Of a stretch of DNA of 23,418 nt, positions 13,454 through 20,537 are shown piece by piece. The position numbers were made by a program, and so were the translations under genes. The first letter of the stretch is position 1; each line of letters starts with the position of its first letter. The notes below the pieces were generated by a model. It ran no database searches and was not told the origin of the DNA. It worked only from the letters and a program-made list of their open reading frames with translations. This stretch comes from Clostridia bacterium (GTDB lineage: Bacteria > Bacillota > Clostridia > Christensenellales > Aristaeellaceae): assembly GCA_900759005.1 (NCBI GenBank), contig CAAEUQ010000064.1:1-23418 (forward strand), read 5' to 3'.

Positions 13454-14689
13454 TTAGTCGTCGTCATCATCGTCATCATCATCGTCGTGATCATCATCGT
13501 GATCATCGTCGTCCCAATCATCGTCGTCGTAACGATCGTCGTCATCATCGTCGTGGTCGTCATAACGATCGTCGTCATCATCATCGTCATAATGATCCTT
13601 GCCCGGGGCGGCAGCGTACTCATCCTTTTCCATGTCGAATTCGAGAATGCTTCCGGTTACGGCGTCGATTTCATACTCATATTCCACGCCATCCTTGCGG
13701 AACTCGATTTCGTAAATGCAAACGCCGTCTTCCTTTTCAAGCTTCGCCTTGGTGAACGTCGCATCGGAAACGCCGGCGTGCTTCAGCGCGATACGCTTCG
13801 CCTTGTCGACGCCAATGTAGCTAGCAGAGCTCGTCTGTCCGCTCTGAGCGCCCTTGCGGGATTCGAATTTCTTTTCGACGATTTTGCCGGTCGCTGCGTC
13901 GATATCGTATTCGTATTCCGTGGAATCAGTGATGAATTCGATTTCGTAAACGAGCACGCCGTCCTCACGGTCGAGCTTGGACTTGGTAAACGTCGCGTCG
14001 GAAGCGCTTACACCGGCGTCCGCCAGCGCAATGGAGCGCGCCTTGTCGCGGGTAATGGTCGTGCTGCCGGTCGTCGTGCCGCCGGTCGTCGTGCCGCCGG
14101 TCGTTTCACCTGCCGCCGGCTTTTCGCCGGGGCGAACCGTCTCGTTTTCTGCGAAGTGTTCAACGCTCACGCCGCAAACCGCGCCGGATACCGCGTCGAT
14201 ATCATATTCATATTCGGCGGTCGCCGTAAAGAAGGAAACCTCGTAAACGCGCAGCGCGTCATCCATATCGATGCTGATTTCAGTCACGGTGACTTCCGCT
14301 TCGGCAAAGCCCGCGTCGGTCAGCGCCTTGTTCAGCGCTTCCTGCGTTCCGATGAAGCTGGAATTGAAGCCCTGAAGATTCGCCATTTCCAGCGCCTTTT
14401 CCGGATCGAGCTCCCACGCACGCTTTACGATCGAACCGTCGGCAGAATCAATCCAGAATTCATATTCAAAGCCATCGCATTTGAATTCAACGTCGTAAAC
14501 TGTCCGACCGTGCTCAGTTTCGGTTTCAGTGGGGAACATCGTCGCGCGATCGCGGGTTACGCCTGCGGCGTCCAGCGCCAGATTCTCTGCGGCAGTCTGG
14601 TCTACGGCGCTCTGCGCATATGCACCGGCAATCAAAAGAGCCAGCAGCGCAAGCAGGATCATCAGAAACGTTTTCTTGGTCTTATTCAT
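13454..14689 (-). CDS. Secreted protein with four PepSY repeats and a poly-aspartate tail
   Basis: A 411-residue exported protein. A signal peptide (KTKKTFLMILLALLALLIAGAYA) is followed by four PepSY-type repeats, each ending in a Y-E-(F/Y)-x-ID-(A/S)-xxG block: about 26-90, 109-172, 207-270 and 286-349. A Thr/Gly-rich linker lies between repeats 2 and 3. The C terminus is a 47-residue acidic tail. No sorting signal or second membrane helix is present, so it should be released or held by charge. PepSY domains act as peptidase inhibitors or in cell-envelope regulation; the role of this protein is unknown. The ATG is preceded by GGGAGG. It lies just downstream of a two-component system on the same strand but behind a terminator, with an inverted repeat in its promoter region, so it is a likely target of that system. 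Confidence 0.88.
   Translation of the reverse strand: MNKTKKTFLMILLALLALLIAGAYAQSAVDQTAAENLALDAAGVTRDRATMFPTETETEHGRTVYDVEFKCDGFEYEFWIDSADGSIVKRAWELDPEKALEMANLQGFNSSFIGTQEALNKALTDAGFAEAEVTVTEISIDMDDALRVYEVSFFTATAEYEYDIDAVSGAVCGVSVEHFAENETVRPGEKPAAGETTGGTTTGGTTTGSTTITRDKARSIALADAGVSASDATFTKSKLDREDGVLVYEIEFITDSTEYEYDIDAATGKIVEKKFESRKGAQSGQTSSASYIGVDKAKRIALKHAGVSDATFTKAKLEKEDGVCIYEIEFRKDGVEYEYEIDAVTGSILEFDMEKDEYAAAPGKDHYDDDDDDDRYDDHDDDDDDRYDDDDWDDDDHDDDHDDDDDDDDDD
13457..13597 (-). repeat. Asp-codon repeat encoding a 47-residue acidic tail
   Basis: 47 codons of which 37 are Asp, broken by His, Tyr, Arg and one Trp; the final ten residues are all Asp. GAC and GAT are mixed irregularly instead of forming a pure triplet run, which suggests selection for the protein sequence and not a fresh slippage expansion. 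Such a tail could bind calcium or other cations, or interact with basic envelope components. Confidence 0.9.
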
Positions 14690-14721
14690 CTTAGTGTCGC
14701 CTCCCTTATTGGTATGATCCC

Positions 14722-14765
14722 ATGATACAGGCAATTGATTAGATGAAAATGAGGATTCTCATTTT
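14722..14765 (-). promoter_or_regulatory. Operator-like inverted repeat and promoter region of the PepSY gene
   Basis: AAAATGAG-GATT-CTCATTTT (14746-14765) is a perfect 8-bp inverted repeat. On the minus strand a -10-like TATCAT (14727-14722) lies 18 bases below it with no recognisable -35, so the repeat would be centred near -40, where class II activators bind. A second reading is TTGTCA (14772-14767) as -35, but its -10 is poor. The response regulator encoded just upstream is the obvious candidate to bind. Confidence 0.5.
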
Positions 14766-14770
14766 TTGAC

Positions 14771-14798
14771 AAAAAAAGAGGCGAATCTAAAATTCGCC
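14771..14798 (-). terminator. Terminator of the two-component operon
   Basis: On the minus strand GGCGAAT (14798-14792) pairs with ATTCGCC (14786-14780) around a 5-nt loop, followed by TCTTTTTTT. This is a clean intrinsic terminator 12 nt after the kinase stop codon, and it separates the kinase from the PepSY gene. Confidence 0.87.
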
Positions 14799-14809
14799 CG
14801 GAAAATGAA

Positions 14810-16210
14810 TCATGCCGGAAAGCGCGCGGTAAACGCGCTGCCCTTGCCCGGTTCGCTTTGAACGCTCAGTTCTCCGGAATACATCCGTGCGATTTGCCGC
14901 GCCATGGAAAGTCCCAGCCCCGCGCCGTCGCCCGATCGATCGGACGCGCCCTGATAGAGTCGGCAGAAGATCTTTTCCTGCTGCTCCGGCGGTATGCCAA
15001 TGCCGTCGTCTGCGACCGTCAGTTCAATGCAATCGCCGTTTTTGCGCAGGGAAACCTCAATATGCCCGTTTTCAACGCCGTAGCGATACGCGTTTCCGAT
15101 CAGATTGGACAACAGCCGCGTCAGCAGCGTTCGATCGCCGATCATCGCAATGTCCGGCTCGATCTTCCACGAAAGAGAAATTTCCTTTTCGCGTATCAAA
15201 GCCATGTCCTCACATACGGATTGGGCCAGCTCGCTTAAATCAAACCGTGCCTTCGGATAAAGGTCGGTTTTCCGCTCCATGCGCACGAGCTCGAGCATTC
15301 CGGTGATCATTCGGTTCATGCGTTTCCCCTGACGGCGGATGACTCGAATCGCATCGCGGTATTCCGCGGCGGTTTTCTCGGATTCGAGCGCTTCGTCACA
15401 CTGCGCCATGATTACAGTCATCGGCGTTCGCAGCTCGTGGGAAGCGTCGGAGGCGAATTGCTTCTCCGCTTCAAACGATTCGTCCAGCCGCTGCATCATG
15501 TCGTTGAACGCCGTTGCGAGCTGTGCAAGTTCGTCTCCGCTTTCGTTTACGGGCATTCGCTTTTTCAGATCATCGCCGCCGCTGATCTGTGCCGCGGCCA
15601 GTGACATTTCGCGAATCGGCATGAGTGCTCGTCGGGCGATTAGTACGCCGCCGGCAATCGCGATCAGCGCGAATGCGCCCAGACTCCAAACGCAGATGTG
15701 AACGATGCTTAAAAGCGGCGCGTCGCCCTGCGATTCAGCGACGATTCCGCGCAGCCATAAATCGCGAATCGGCGATTGCTCCAGCTGCCGATCAAACACA
15801 TAATAGGTCTCACCGTTTGCGCGAATCGTGCGGCAAACGCCGTCCTCAAAGGGGAGGGAAGACTCCGAAACGGGATTTTCGCCGTAAAGCAGCTCGCCGT
15901 TTTCGTGATACAGCGCGGTATAAACGCCGTTGACCTGATCGAGAAAATCGTCGTCAATCTCCAGAAAGCCCACGCCGTAGCGAATGAAATGATCCGTGTC
16001 GCCATCCAGATCCATCTGCTGAATGGAGCGATAGAATTCAACCTCATCGAGATTGTCCTCGACCGTGTGAACCAGCTCGTCGCGCAGCAGCTTTTGCAGC
16101 ACGGAATGGCTTACGATAAATACGGTCACAAATGCGATCAGCGCCATGAAAATCAGCGCTGCGGAAAACCAGAGCGTCAGCCTGCGCTGAAGCGAGTGCT
16201 TTTTCTTCAT
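14810..16210 (-). CDS. Two-component sensor histidine kinase (HAMP, HisKA, HATPase)
   Basis: A 466-residue membrane kinase of the OmpR-partner class. Transmembrane helix 1 (about 12-34) and helix 2 (about 168-191) enclose an extracellular sensor of about 130 residues, rich in acidic residues. A HAMP linker (about 192-245), HisKA with the phosphoacceptor His258 (FASDASHELRTPMTVI), and HATPase_c with N box (NLIGNAYRYG, Asn369 and Asn373), DDGIGIPPEQ (about 401-410) and GDGAGLGLSMARQI follow. Its start overlaps the response-regulator stop by four bases (ATGA), so the pair is coupled. The sensor domain is not one I recognise; acidic sensors can read divalent cations or cationic peptides, which would fit the Asp-rich PepSY neighbour, but this is inference. 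Confidence 0.93.
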   Translation of the reverse strand: MKKKHSLQRRLTLWFSAALIFMALIAFVTVFIVSHSVLQKLLRDELVHTVEDNLDEVEFYRSIQQMDLDGDTDHFIRYGVGFLEIDDDFLDQVNGVYTALYHENGELLYGENPVSESSLPFEDGVCRTIRANGETYYVFDRQLEQSPIRDLWLRGIVAESQGDAPLLSIVHICVWSLGAFALIAIAGGVLIARRALMPIREMSLAAAQISGGDDLKKRMPVNESGDELAQLATAFNDMMQRLDESFEAEKQFASDASHELRTPMTVIMAQCDEALESEKTAAEYRDAIRVIRRQGKRMNRMITGMLELVRMERKTDLYPKARFDLSELAQSVCEDMALIREKEISLSWKIEPDIAMIGDRTLLTRLLSNLIGNAYRYGVENGHIEVSLRKNGDCIELTVADDGIGIPPEQQEKIFCRLYQGASDRSGDGAGLGLSMARQIARMYSGELSVQSEPGKGSAFTARFPA

Positions 16211-16884
16211 TTCATGTCCTCTCGAAGCACGTAGCCCATGCCGCGCACCGTGTGAATCAGCTTTTGCTCGAATCCATCGTCGATTTTTTTGCGCAGATAG
16301 CGGATATATACGTCTACGACGTTCGTTCCGCCCTCGTAATCGAAATTCCAGACGTGGTCTTCAATCTTTTCGCGCGAAAGCACGATGCCTGCGTTCATCA
16401 TCAGATATTCAAGCAGTGCGTATTCGCGCGCAGAAAGAGAGATAGCCGTTTCACCGCGCGTAACCTTGCGCGTTGCGGTATCCAAACGCAGGTCGGCGAT
16501 TCTAAGTGCGCTGTCGTTTACGCCGAACGATGCGCGGGTCATTGCGCGCAGTCGCGCGCTCAATTCCTCCATCGCAAACGGCTTTACCAGATAATCGTTC
16601 GCGCCGCAATCCAGCCCCGCCACGCGATCGGAAACCGCGTCCCGTGCCGTCAGCAGCAAAACGGGCGTGTTTTTTCCCGCGGCGCGCAGTTTGCGGAGCA
16701 CCGTCAGCCCGTCCAGCTTCGGCATCATAATGTCCAGAATCGCCGCGTCGTAATCCGCCGCCTGAAGATAATCCCACGCTTCCGCACCGTCGAAACAACG
16801 ATCGATGCTATAGCCCTCTGAGGCAAGTCTTCGTGAAACGATGTCATTCAAATCGCGTTCATCCTCGGCATAAAGAATTCGCAT
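16207..16884 (-). CDS. OmpR/PhoB-family response regulator
   Basis: A 225-residue regulator. The receiver domain (about 1-115) has the acidic pair Glu8/Asp9, phosphoacceptor Asp51 (AAILDIMMPKLDG), Thr79 and Lys101 (VKPF). The winged-helix DNA-binding domain fills about 127-222, with ISLSAREYALLEYLMMNAG, SREKIEDHVWNF and the closing HTVRGMGYVLR typical of the family. The ATG at 16884 is preceded by GGAAGGA; an upstream in-frame ATG lies within the tRNA terminator and is not credible. It is the first gene of a two-gene operon with its kinase. It begins only 27 nt after the T-run of the tRNA terminator, and no clear promoter is visible in that gap. Confidence 0.94.
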   Translation of the reverse strand: MRILYAEDERDLNDIVSRRLASEGYSIDRCFDGAEAWDYLQAADYDAAILDIMMPKLDGLTVLRKLRAAGKNTPVLLLTARDAVSDRVAGLDCGANDYLVKPFAMEELSARLRAMTRASFGVNDSALRIADLRLDTATRKVTRGETAISLSAREYALLEYLMMNAGIVLSREKIEDHVWNFDYEGGTNVVDVYIRYLRKKIDDGFEQKLIHTVRGMGYVLREDMK

Positions 16885-16910
16885 GATGCTCGCGTCCTTC
16901 CGTAAAATAT

Positions 16911-16950
16911 AAAAAAGCACCCAGACATTGATACAACATCCAAGTACTTT
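16911..16950 (-). terminator. Terminator of the tRNA cluster
   Basis: On the minus strand a 15-bp stem (16950-16936 with 16928-16914), in which several pairs are G-U, closes a 7-nt loop and is followed by TTTTTT (16916-16911). It directly follows the 3' end of tRNA-Lys and precedes the response-regulator gene. Confidence 0.75.
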
Positions 16951-16951
16951 G

Positions 16952-17027
16952 TGGTGATCCATCGGGGATTCGAACCCCGGACACCCTGATTAAAAGTCAG
17001 GTGCTCTACCGACTGAGCTAATGGATC
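16952..17027 (-). tRNA. tRNA-Lys (TTT)
   Basis: A 76-nt cloverleaf with the encoded 3' CCA included. The acceptor stem starts GATCCAT, the D arm is AGCTCAGTCGGTAGAGC, the anticodon loop is CTTTTAA with anticodon TTT, and the T arm contains GGTTCGAATCC. It is the last tRNA of the cluster. Confidence 0.96.
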
Positions 17028-17033
17028 AAAAAA

Positions 17034-17105
17034 CTGGGGCGGCTGGGGTCGAACCAGCGAATGCGGGAGTCAAAGTCCCGTGCCTTACCGCTTGGCTACG
17101 CCCCA
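17034..17105 (-). tRNA. tRNA-Gln (TTG)
   Basis: A 72-nt cloverleaf: acceptor TGGGGCG, D arm AGCCAAGCGGTAAGGC, anticodon loop CTTTGAC with anticodon TTG, T arm GGTTCGACCCC, discriminator G. Unlike the other three tRNAs here, CCA is not encoded: the discriminator is followed at once by TTTTTT and then tRNA-Lys. Maturation therefore needs the CCA-adding enzyme. A U-start acceptor is usual for bacterial tRNA-Gln. Confidence 0.95.
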
Positions 17106-17111
17106 ATATCG

Positions 17112-17140
17112 AATAAAAGAAAAAGCCCGCGGCGGCTTTT
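17112..17140 (-). terminator. Terminator-like hairpin inside the tRNA cluster
   Basis: On the minus strand AAAAGCC (17140-17134) pairs with GGCTTTT (17127-17121) around a 6-nt loop and leads into TTCTTTTATT. It sits between tRNA-His and tRNA-Gln, so it should reduce transcription of the Gln and Lys tRNAs relative to Arg and His unless it is read through or serves as a processing site. Confidence 0.6.
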
Positions 17141-17152
17141 CGAGAGAAAGTA

Positions 17153-17230
17153 TGGGGTGAGTAGTGGGTCTCGAACCCACGACCTCCAGGGCCACAACCT
17201 GGCACTCTAACCAACTGAGCTATACCCACC
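17153..17230 (-). tRNA. tRNA-His (GTG)
   Basis: A 78-nt tRNA counting the extra G-1 that marks tRNA-His and the encoded CCA. The acceptor GTGGGTA pairs with TACTCAC (one G-U pair), discriminator C opposes G-1, the anticodon loop is TTGTGGC with anticodon GTG, and the T arm contains GGTTCGAGACC. Only three bases separate it from tRNA-Arg. Confidence 0.96.
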
Positions 17231-17233
17231 ATA

Positions 17234-17310
<77 letters not shown>

Positions 17311-17356
17311 AACTTTCATCGCGTTTAGGAAATTCAGTTCCTGCCGACAGTTTGAA

Positions 17357-17385
17357 ATTATAGCACCAAAGTTGCATTTTGTCTA
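17357..17385 (-). promoter_or_regulatory. Promoter of the tRNA cluster
   Basis: On the minus strand TAGACA (17385-17380), a 17-bp spacer and TATAAT (17362-17357) with the extended TGC before it. It lies about 47 nt ahead of tRNA-Arg. Confidence 0.8.
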
Positions 17386-17429
17386 TAGGAATTTTCAAAG
17401 TAAACCAAATGTTTACATGAATGGACTTC

Positions 17430-17458
17430 TTACGCTTTTTACCTGCGTGTGATACAAT
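17430..17458 (+). promoter_or_regulatory. Promoter of the WG-repeat gene
   Basis: An extended -10, TGA-TACAAT (TACAAT at 17453-17458), with a weak -35, TTACGC, 17 bp upstream. The gene's ribosome site GGAGG (17477-17481) follows soon after. It is divergent from the tRNA promoter. Confidence 0.55.
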
Positions 17459-17490
17459 CAATCTATCAATTAATATGGAGGAAAACGCGC

Positions 17491-18786
17491 ATGATGCGAA
17501 AAATTGCGGCGCTGCTTTGCGCGCTGACGCTGATTTCCTTTTCTGCGCTTGCGGAAACGCATTACTGCGTGGCGACGGATAAAAATGTGCTGCTCGTTTT
17601 CGAAAGCGGGGAAGCGATCGACCTTTCTTCCGCATGGAGCGACATATACTGCATTCGTGAGGACACATTGTATGCGGTCGGGCTTGCGCGCGACGGCAGG
17701 ATGCGCTATGCGCTTTGCGACGTAAACGGCAGACTTCTTACCGAACCGGTTTACGCGTCGCTTTCCGCAGCGCAGGGCGGCGTGCTGTTTCAGATCGACG
17801 GCGTTTACGGATGGATGGACGAAAGCGGTAAAGAGGAGATTCCCGCAGATTATACGCAGCTCGTTCCGGCAGGGGACGGCGCGTTTTATGCGTTTCTGAC
17901 CAATCCGAACGATGATCAGGCGGATCAGATTTACTGCGTCGATGTTTCGGGCGCTTCCGTTTCGAGCGGCGTTTGGACGACGATTCCGCTTTCCGAGCCG
18001 TCCGACAGTCGAATGCCCTTCTGCGAACAAGGCACGGCGCTGTACGGCTATCTCGATTCGAACGGTGCGATTGCGATTGCGCCGCAGTTCGAATACGCCG
18101 GCAAATTCTCCGGAGGGCTTGCGAACGCCGTTCAAAACGGAAAGCACGGCTTGATCGACACGAGCGGCGAGTGGGTGCTCCAGCCGGAATACAGCTATAT
18201 CGCCGAGGGTGAAAGCTTTTATGTGGCATTGAAAGATCATTCCGCGTGCATCGTGTTCGATGCCGATGGAAGGACGGAGCTGTTCCGATTGGATGAAGCC
18301 AATCTCGAGGTCGCGGCGGTGGGCGGCGCAATCGTCGCGGTGAATGCCGAATCGCTGCGCATTTACGATCGAACCGGTACGCTTCGCCGCACGTGCGCGC
18401 CAAATGCCGCAGTCGTCGAAGGCGCGCGCGGACAGCTGATTCTCTCCGAAGGCGATTGGGGGTCGCAGACGGTGCGCATCATCGATGAATCCGGCGCGAA
18501 GATTGATCGTGTCGATCAGCATCTGATTCCGCTTGACGACGAGCGATACGCATTTGTTTCCATGAACGTTGCGCTCTACAACAGCGATATTCTCGGCGGA
18601 ACGCGCTATTCCGTGAATTACGACAGCCTTCGCGTGGGTATGATCCATCGAACGGGCAGGGAAATCGTGCCCGCCGAATACGAGGAGATTCGAGCAGTCG
18701 GAGAAAATCGATACCTCTTGATTAGCGAAAGCGCGCTGATCCTGTGCAACGAAGAGGGAAAGACGATCTGGCAAAAGAAGCTCTGA
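17491..18786 (+). CDS. Secreted WG-repeat protein
   Basis: A 431-residue exported protein. The signal peptide (MMRKIAALLCALTLISFSALA, cleavage expected near residue 21) lacks a lipobox. The rest is a series of beta-rich WG-type repeats (pattern G-x-h-D-x-x-G-x-x-h-h-x-P-x-(Y/F)), best seen at about 106-125 (YGWMDESGKEEIPADY), 187-210 (YGYLDSNGAIAIAPQFEYAG), 212-236 (KHGLIDTSGEWVLQPEYSYI) and 380-400 (VGMIHRTGREIVPAEYEEI); intermediate units are degenerate. Such proteins probably fold as a beta-propeller-like structure and may bind ligands at the surface; no enzyme function is known to me. The ATG at 17491 has GGAGG 9 nt before it; the ATG at 17494 is an equal alternative. It ends 2 nt before the convergent carboxypeptidase stop, with no hairpin between. 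Confidence 0.85.
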   Translation: MMRKIAALLCALTLISFSALAETHYCVATDKNVLLVFESGEAIDLSSAWSDIYCIREDTLYAVGLARDGRMRYALCDVNGRLLTEPVYASLSAAQGGVLFQIDGVYGWMDESGKEEIPADYTQLVPAGDGAFYAFLTNPNDDQADQIYCVDVSGASVSSGVWTTIPLSEPSDSRMPFCEQGTALYGYLDSNGAIAIAPQFEYAGKFSGGLANAVQNGKHGLIDTSGEWVLQPEYSYIAEGESFYVALKDHSACIVFDADGRTELFRLDEANLEVAAVGGAIVAVNAESLRIYDRTGTLRRTCAPNAAVVEGARGQLILSEGDWGSQTVRIIDESGAKIDRVDQHLIPLDDERYAFVSMNVALYNSDILGGTRYSVNYDSLRVGMIHRTGREIVPAEYEEIRAVGENRYLLISESALILCNEEGKTIWQKKL

Positions 18787-18788
18787 AT

Positions 18789-19913
18789 TTACCGGGCTTC
18801 CGCCTGAAACAGCATGACCCAGTTGCGCAGCAGGCGGCGAATGGATTCCGCCAGGTTCCAGACGGGCTCGTCGGAATCGGCAATCAGCGGGCATTCGCCG
18901 ACGACGTCGCCGGAGACGATCAGCCGCGCGGCGCCGACAACATCGCCCTTTCGAATAGGGGCGGAGATGTTTTCGTCGTAATCGTAACGCAGAACGGCGC
19001 GCGCGCCGACGGGAATCACAGCCGAAAGCGTTTCGCCTGCAACGACGCGCACCTTGCCGCTTGCGCCGCCGAAAACGGTGATTTCGCCGACGGACTGCCC
19101 GCGCGCGAGCGATTCCTGCATTCGAAAATTCTCAAACCCATAATCCAGCATCTCCGCCGCGGTGTCAAACCATGTCGGGCAATTCAGCACTGCGCCGATC
19201 AGGAAAAGACCGTCCCGTTCCGCGCTGAATACCAGACAGCGCCCCGCCGTTTTTGTATAGCCGGTTTTGCCGCCGTTCGCGCCGTCATAGGTCGAGAGCA
19301 GGCGATTCTTATTTTCGAGTACGCGGCTGAATTCATTTCCGACCCACGGAATGATCTTCCGCTCCGTCGCGGTGATGGTGCGAAATTCGTCGATCTGCAT
19401 TGCCGCGCGCATGATCCGCGCCATGCCGAGCGCGCTCGCCGCGTGTCCGGATGCAGGCAGTCCGTTGGGATTGACGAAATGCGCGTCGGCATTCAGCACC
19501 CGTGCGCGTGCATTCATCTTTTCAACGAATGCAGGCACGCTTCCGGACACGTGTTCCGCGATTGCGACCGCCGCATCGTTTCCGCTGCGCAGCATCAGCC
19601 CGTAAAGCATATGCTCCATCGAAAGCGATTCACCTTCGGAAAGGTAGATCGACGTTCCCTCCACGCCGGCGGCGTTCTTTCCGGCGACTACCGTTTCATC
19701 AAGCGAGCAGCTTTCCAGCGCGATCAGCGCAGTCATGATCTTCGTCGTCGACGCCATAGGAAGCATCTCGTCCGCGTTTTGCCGAAACAGCACGCGCCCG
19801 CTCGTTCCATCAATTAGCACCGCACCCTTTGCCGCGACGCTTAGCGTTTCAGATGCGCTCGCGGCGGGAAACAGGCAAACAGCAATCACAATCAGTATCA
19901 GACATCTCTTCAT
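18789..19913 (-). CDS. D-alanyl-D-alanine carboxypeptidase (DacF/PBP5 type)
   Basis: A 374-residue penicillin-binding protein of the peptidase S11 family that removes the terminal D-Ala from peptidoglycan pentapeptides. A signal peptide (about 1-21, MKRCLILIVIAVCLFPAASA) is followed by the catalytic domain with ASTTK (Ser55 nucleophile, Lys58), SGN (Ser110-Asn112) and KTG (Lys216-Gly218, in GGKTGYTKTAGR). The C-terminal PBP5-type beta domain (about 265-345) ends in an amphipathic helix likely to lie on the membrane (WNLAESIRRLLRNWVMLF). I take the ATG at 19913, preceded by GGGGGAT; an in-frame ATG eight codons earlier lies in the loop of the upstream terminator. DacF is the sporulation-linked paralogue in bacilli, but that identity cannot be fixed here. 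Confidence 0.92.
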   Translation of the reverse strand: MKRCLILIVIAVCLFPAASASETLSVAAKGAVLIDGTSGRVLFRQNADEMLPMASTTKIMTALIALESCSLDETVVAGKNAAGVEGTSIYLSEGESLSMEHMLYGLMLRSGNDAAVAIAEHVSGSVPAFVEKMNARARVLNADAHFVNPNGLPASGHAASALGMARIMRAAMQIDEFRTITATERKIIPWVGNEFSRVLENKNRLLSTYDGANGGKTGYTKTAGRCLVFSAERDGLFLIGAVLNCPTWFDTAAEMLDYGFENFRMQESLARGQSVGEITVFGGASGKVRVVAGETLSAVIPVGARAVLRYDYDENISAPIRKGDVVGAARLIVSGDVVGECPLIADSDEPVWNLAESIRRLLRNWVMLFQAEAR

Positions 19914-19917
19914 ACGA

Positions 19918-19948
19918 AAAATCCCCCGATATTTCATCAGGGGATTTT
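19918..19948. terminator. Terminator between the DUF1836 gene and the carboxypeptidase gene
   Basis: AAAATCCCC (19918-19926) pairs with GGGGATTTT (19940-19948) around a 13-nt loop. On the minus strand the stem runs into T residues, so it should end transcription of the DUF1836 gene. Its right-hand stem then doubles as the ribosome site region of the carboxypeptidase gene, which could link the two. Confidence 0.7.
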
Positions 19949-19967
19949 ATGCGCGCTTTCCGCGCGT

Positions 19968-20453
19968 TCATGCGTTGTCGCGCAGCACCGTTTCACAACC
20001 CGCGCGATAGGCGCTGGACAGAATTGCATAGTGGAGCGCCGTCGGCAGCGCGTCGCCCGGCTTTTCATTTGCGGATGCAATTTGCGCAATGACCGCCTGC
20101 TGCTGCGCGCAGAACAGCGCGTACAGGTCTTCGACTGTCTGATCCTCCGCCGGCGTGAGCATCGCGCGGATGTCCTCCATCGTCGCCACCTGCTTTAAGG
20201 ATACGATCATCGTCAGCAGCGCGATCTGCTCGCGGCCGTATTTTTTGCCCGTCGGACGCGGAATCAGCTTCGCCTTGACATAATTGTTAATCATTGATGC
20301 GGAAAGATAGCCGCACGTCGCATCGCCATACAGCGGCTCGTACATCCGCGTAATCAGCGTGATCACCTGATCCATATAGAGCCCGAGATCGGGAATTGCG
20401 CTCCAAGGAATCGGCGTATAGCCGCTCAGCGCTTTCAGGTTTTCCGTTCCCAA
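19968..20453 (-). CDS. DUF1836-family putative DNA-binding protein (TTG start)
   Basis: A 161-residue protein with the DUF1836 layout: WSAIPDLGLYMDQVITLI (about 17-34), a MerR-like helix-turn-helix region SASMINNYVKAKLIPRPTGKKYGREQIALLTMIVSLKQVATMEDIRAML (about 51-99), and a helical C terminus. The segment around the YVKAKLI wing resembles MerR proteins, so it is probably a transcription regulator, but no DUF1836 target is known to me. The start is TTG, chosen because GGGAGGG stands 7 nt before it; there is an in-frame ATG 21 codons earlier with no ribosome site and overlapping the promoter. It is divergent from the SGNH hydrolase gene. Confidence 0.85.
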   Translation of the reverse strand: MGTENLKALSGYTPIPWSAIPDLGLYMDQVITLITRMYEPLYGDATCGYLSASMINNYVKAKLIPRPTGKKYGREQIALLTMIVSLKQVATMEDIRAMLTPAEDQTVEDLYALFCAQQQAVIAQIASANEKPGDALPTALHYAILSSAYRAGCETVLRDNA

Positions 20454-20487
20454 TTTCTTTCCCTCCCGGCATTTGAATTTCTCATAT

Positions 20488-20516
20488 ACTATAGCACATC
20501 TCCGGCAAAATTGCAA
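20488..20516 (-). promoter_or_regulatory. Promoter of the DUF1836 gene
   Basis: On the minus strand TTGCAA (20516-20511), a 17-bp spacer and TATAGT (20493-20488) preceded by TGC. It begins 22 bases from the -35 of the divergent SGNH promoter. Confidence 0.75.
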
Positions 20517-20537
20517 AGAAAAATTTATCGATACGGG

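Noticed and set aside
13457..13600. Short tandem repeat as a CRISPR array or non-coding satellite
   Set aside because: There are no spacers or fixed-length repeat units; the period is three bases and in frame with the PepSY gene.
13487..14725. A 412-codon Val/Ile-rich open frame on plus opposite the PepSY gene
   Set aside because: The hydrophobic start is only the reverse complement of the Asp codons (GTC/ATC); there is no ribosome site, and the minus strand has a signal peptide and four domain repeats.
16885..16962. N-terminal extension of the response regulator from an upstream ATG
   Set aside because: The extension would be coded by the tRNA terminator and the tRNA 3' end; MRILYAEDE with GGAAGGA is the normal family start.
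17470..18894. A 474-codon open frame on minus opposite the WG-repeat gene
   Set aside because: Shadow frame without motifs; it runs across the stop codons and convergent junction of two real genes.
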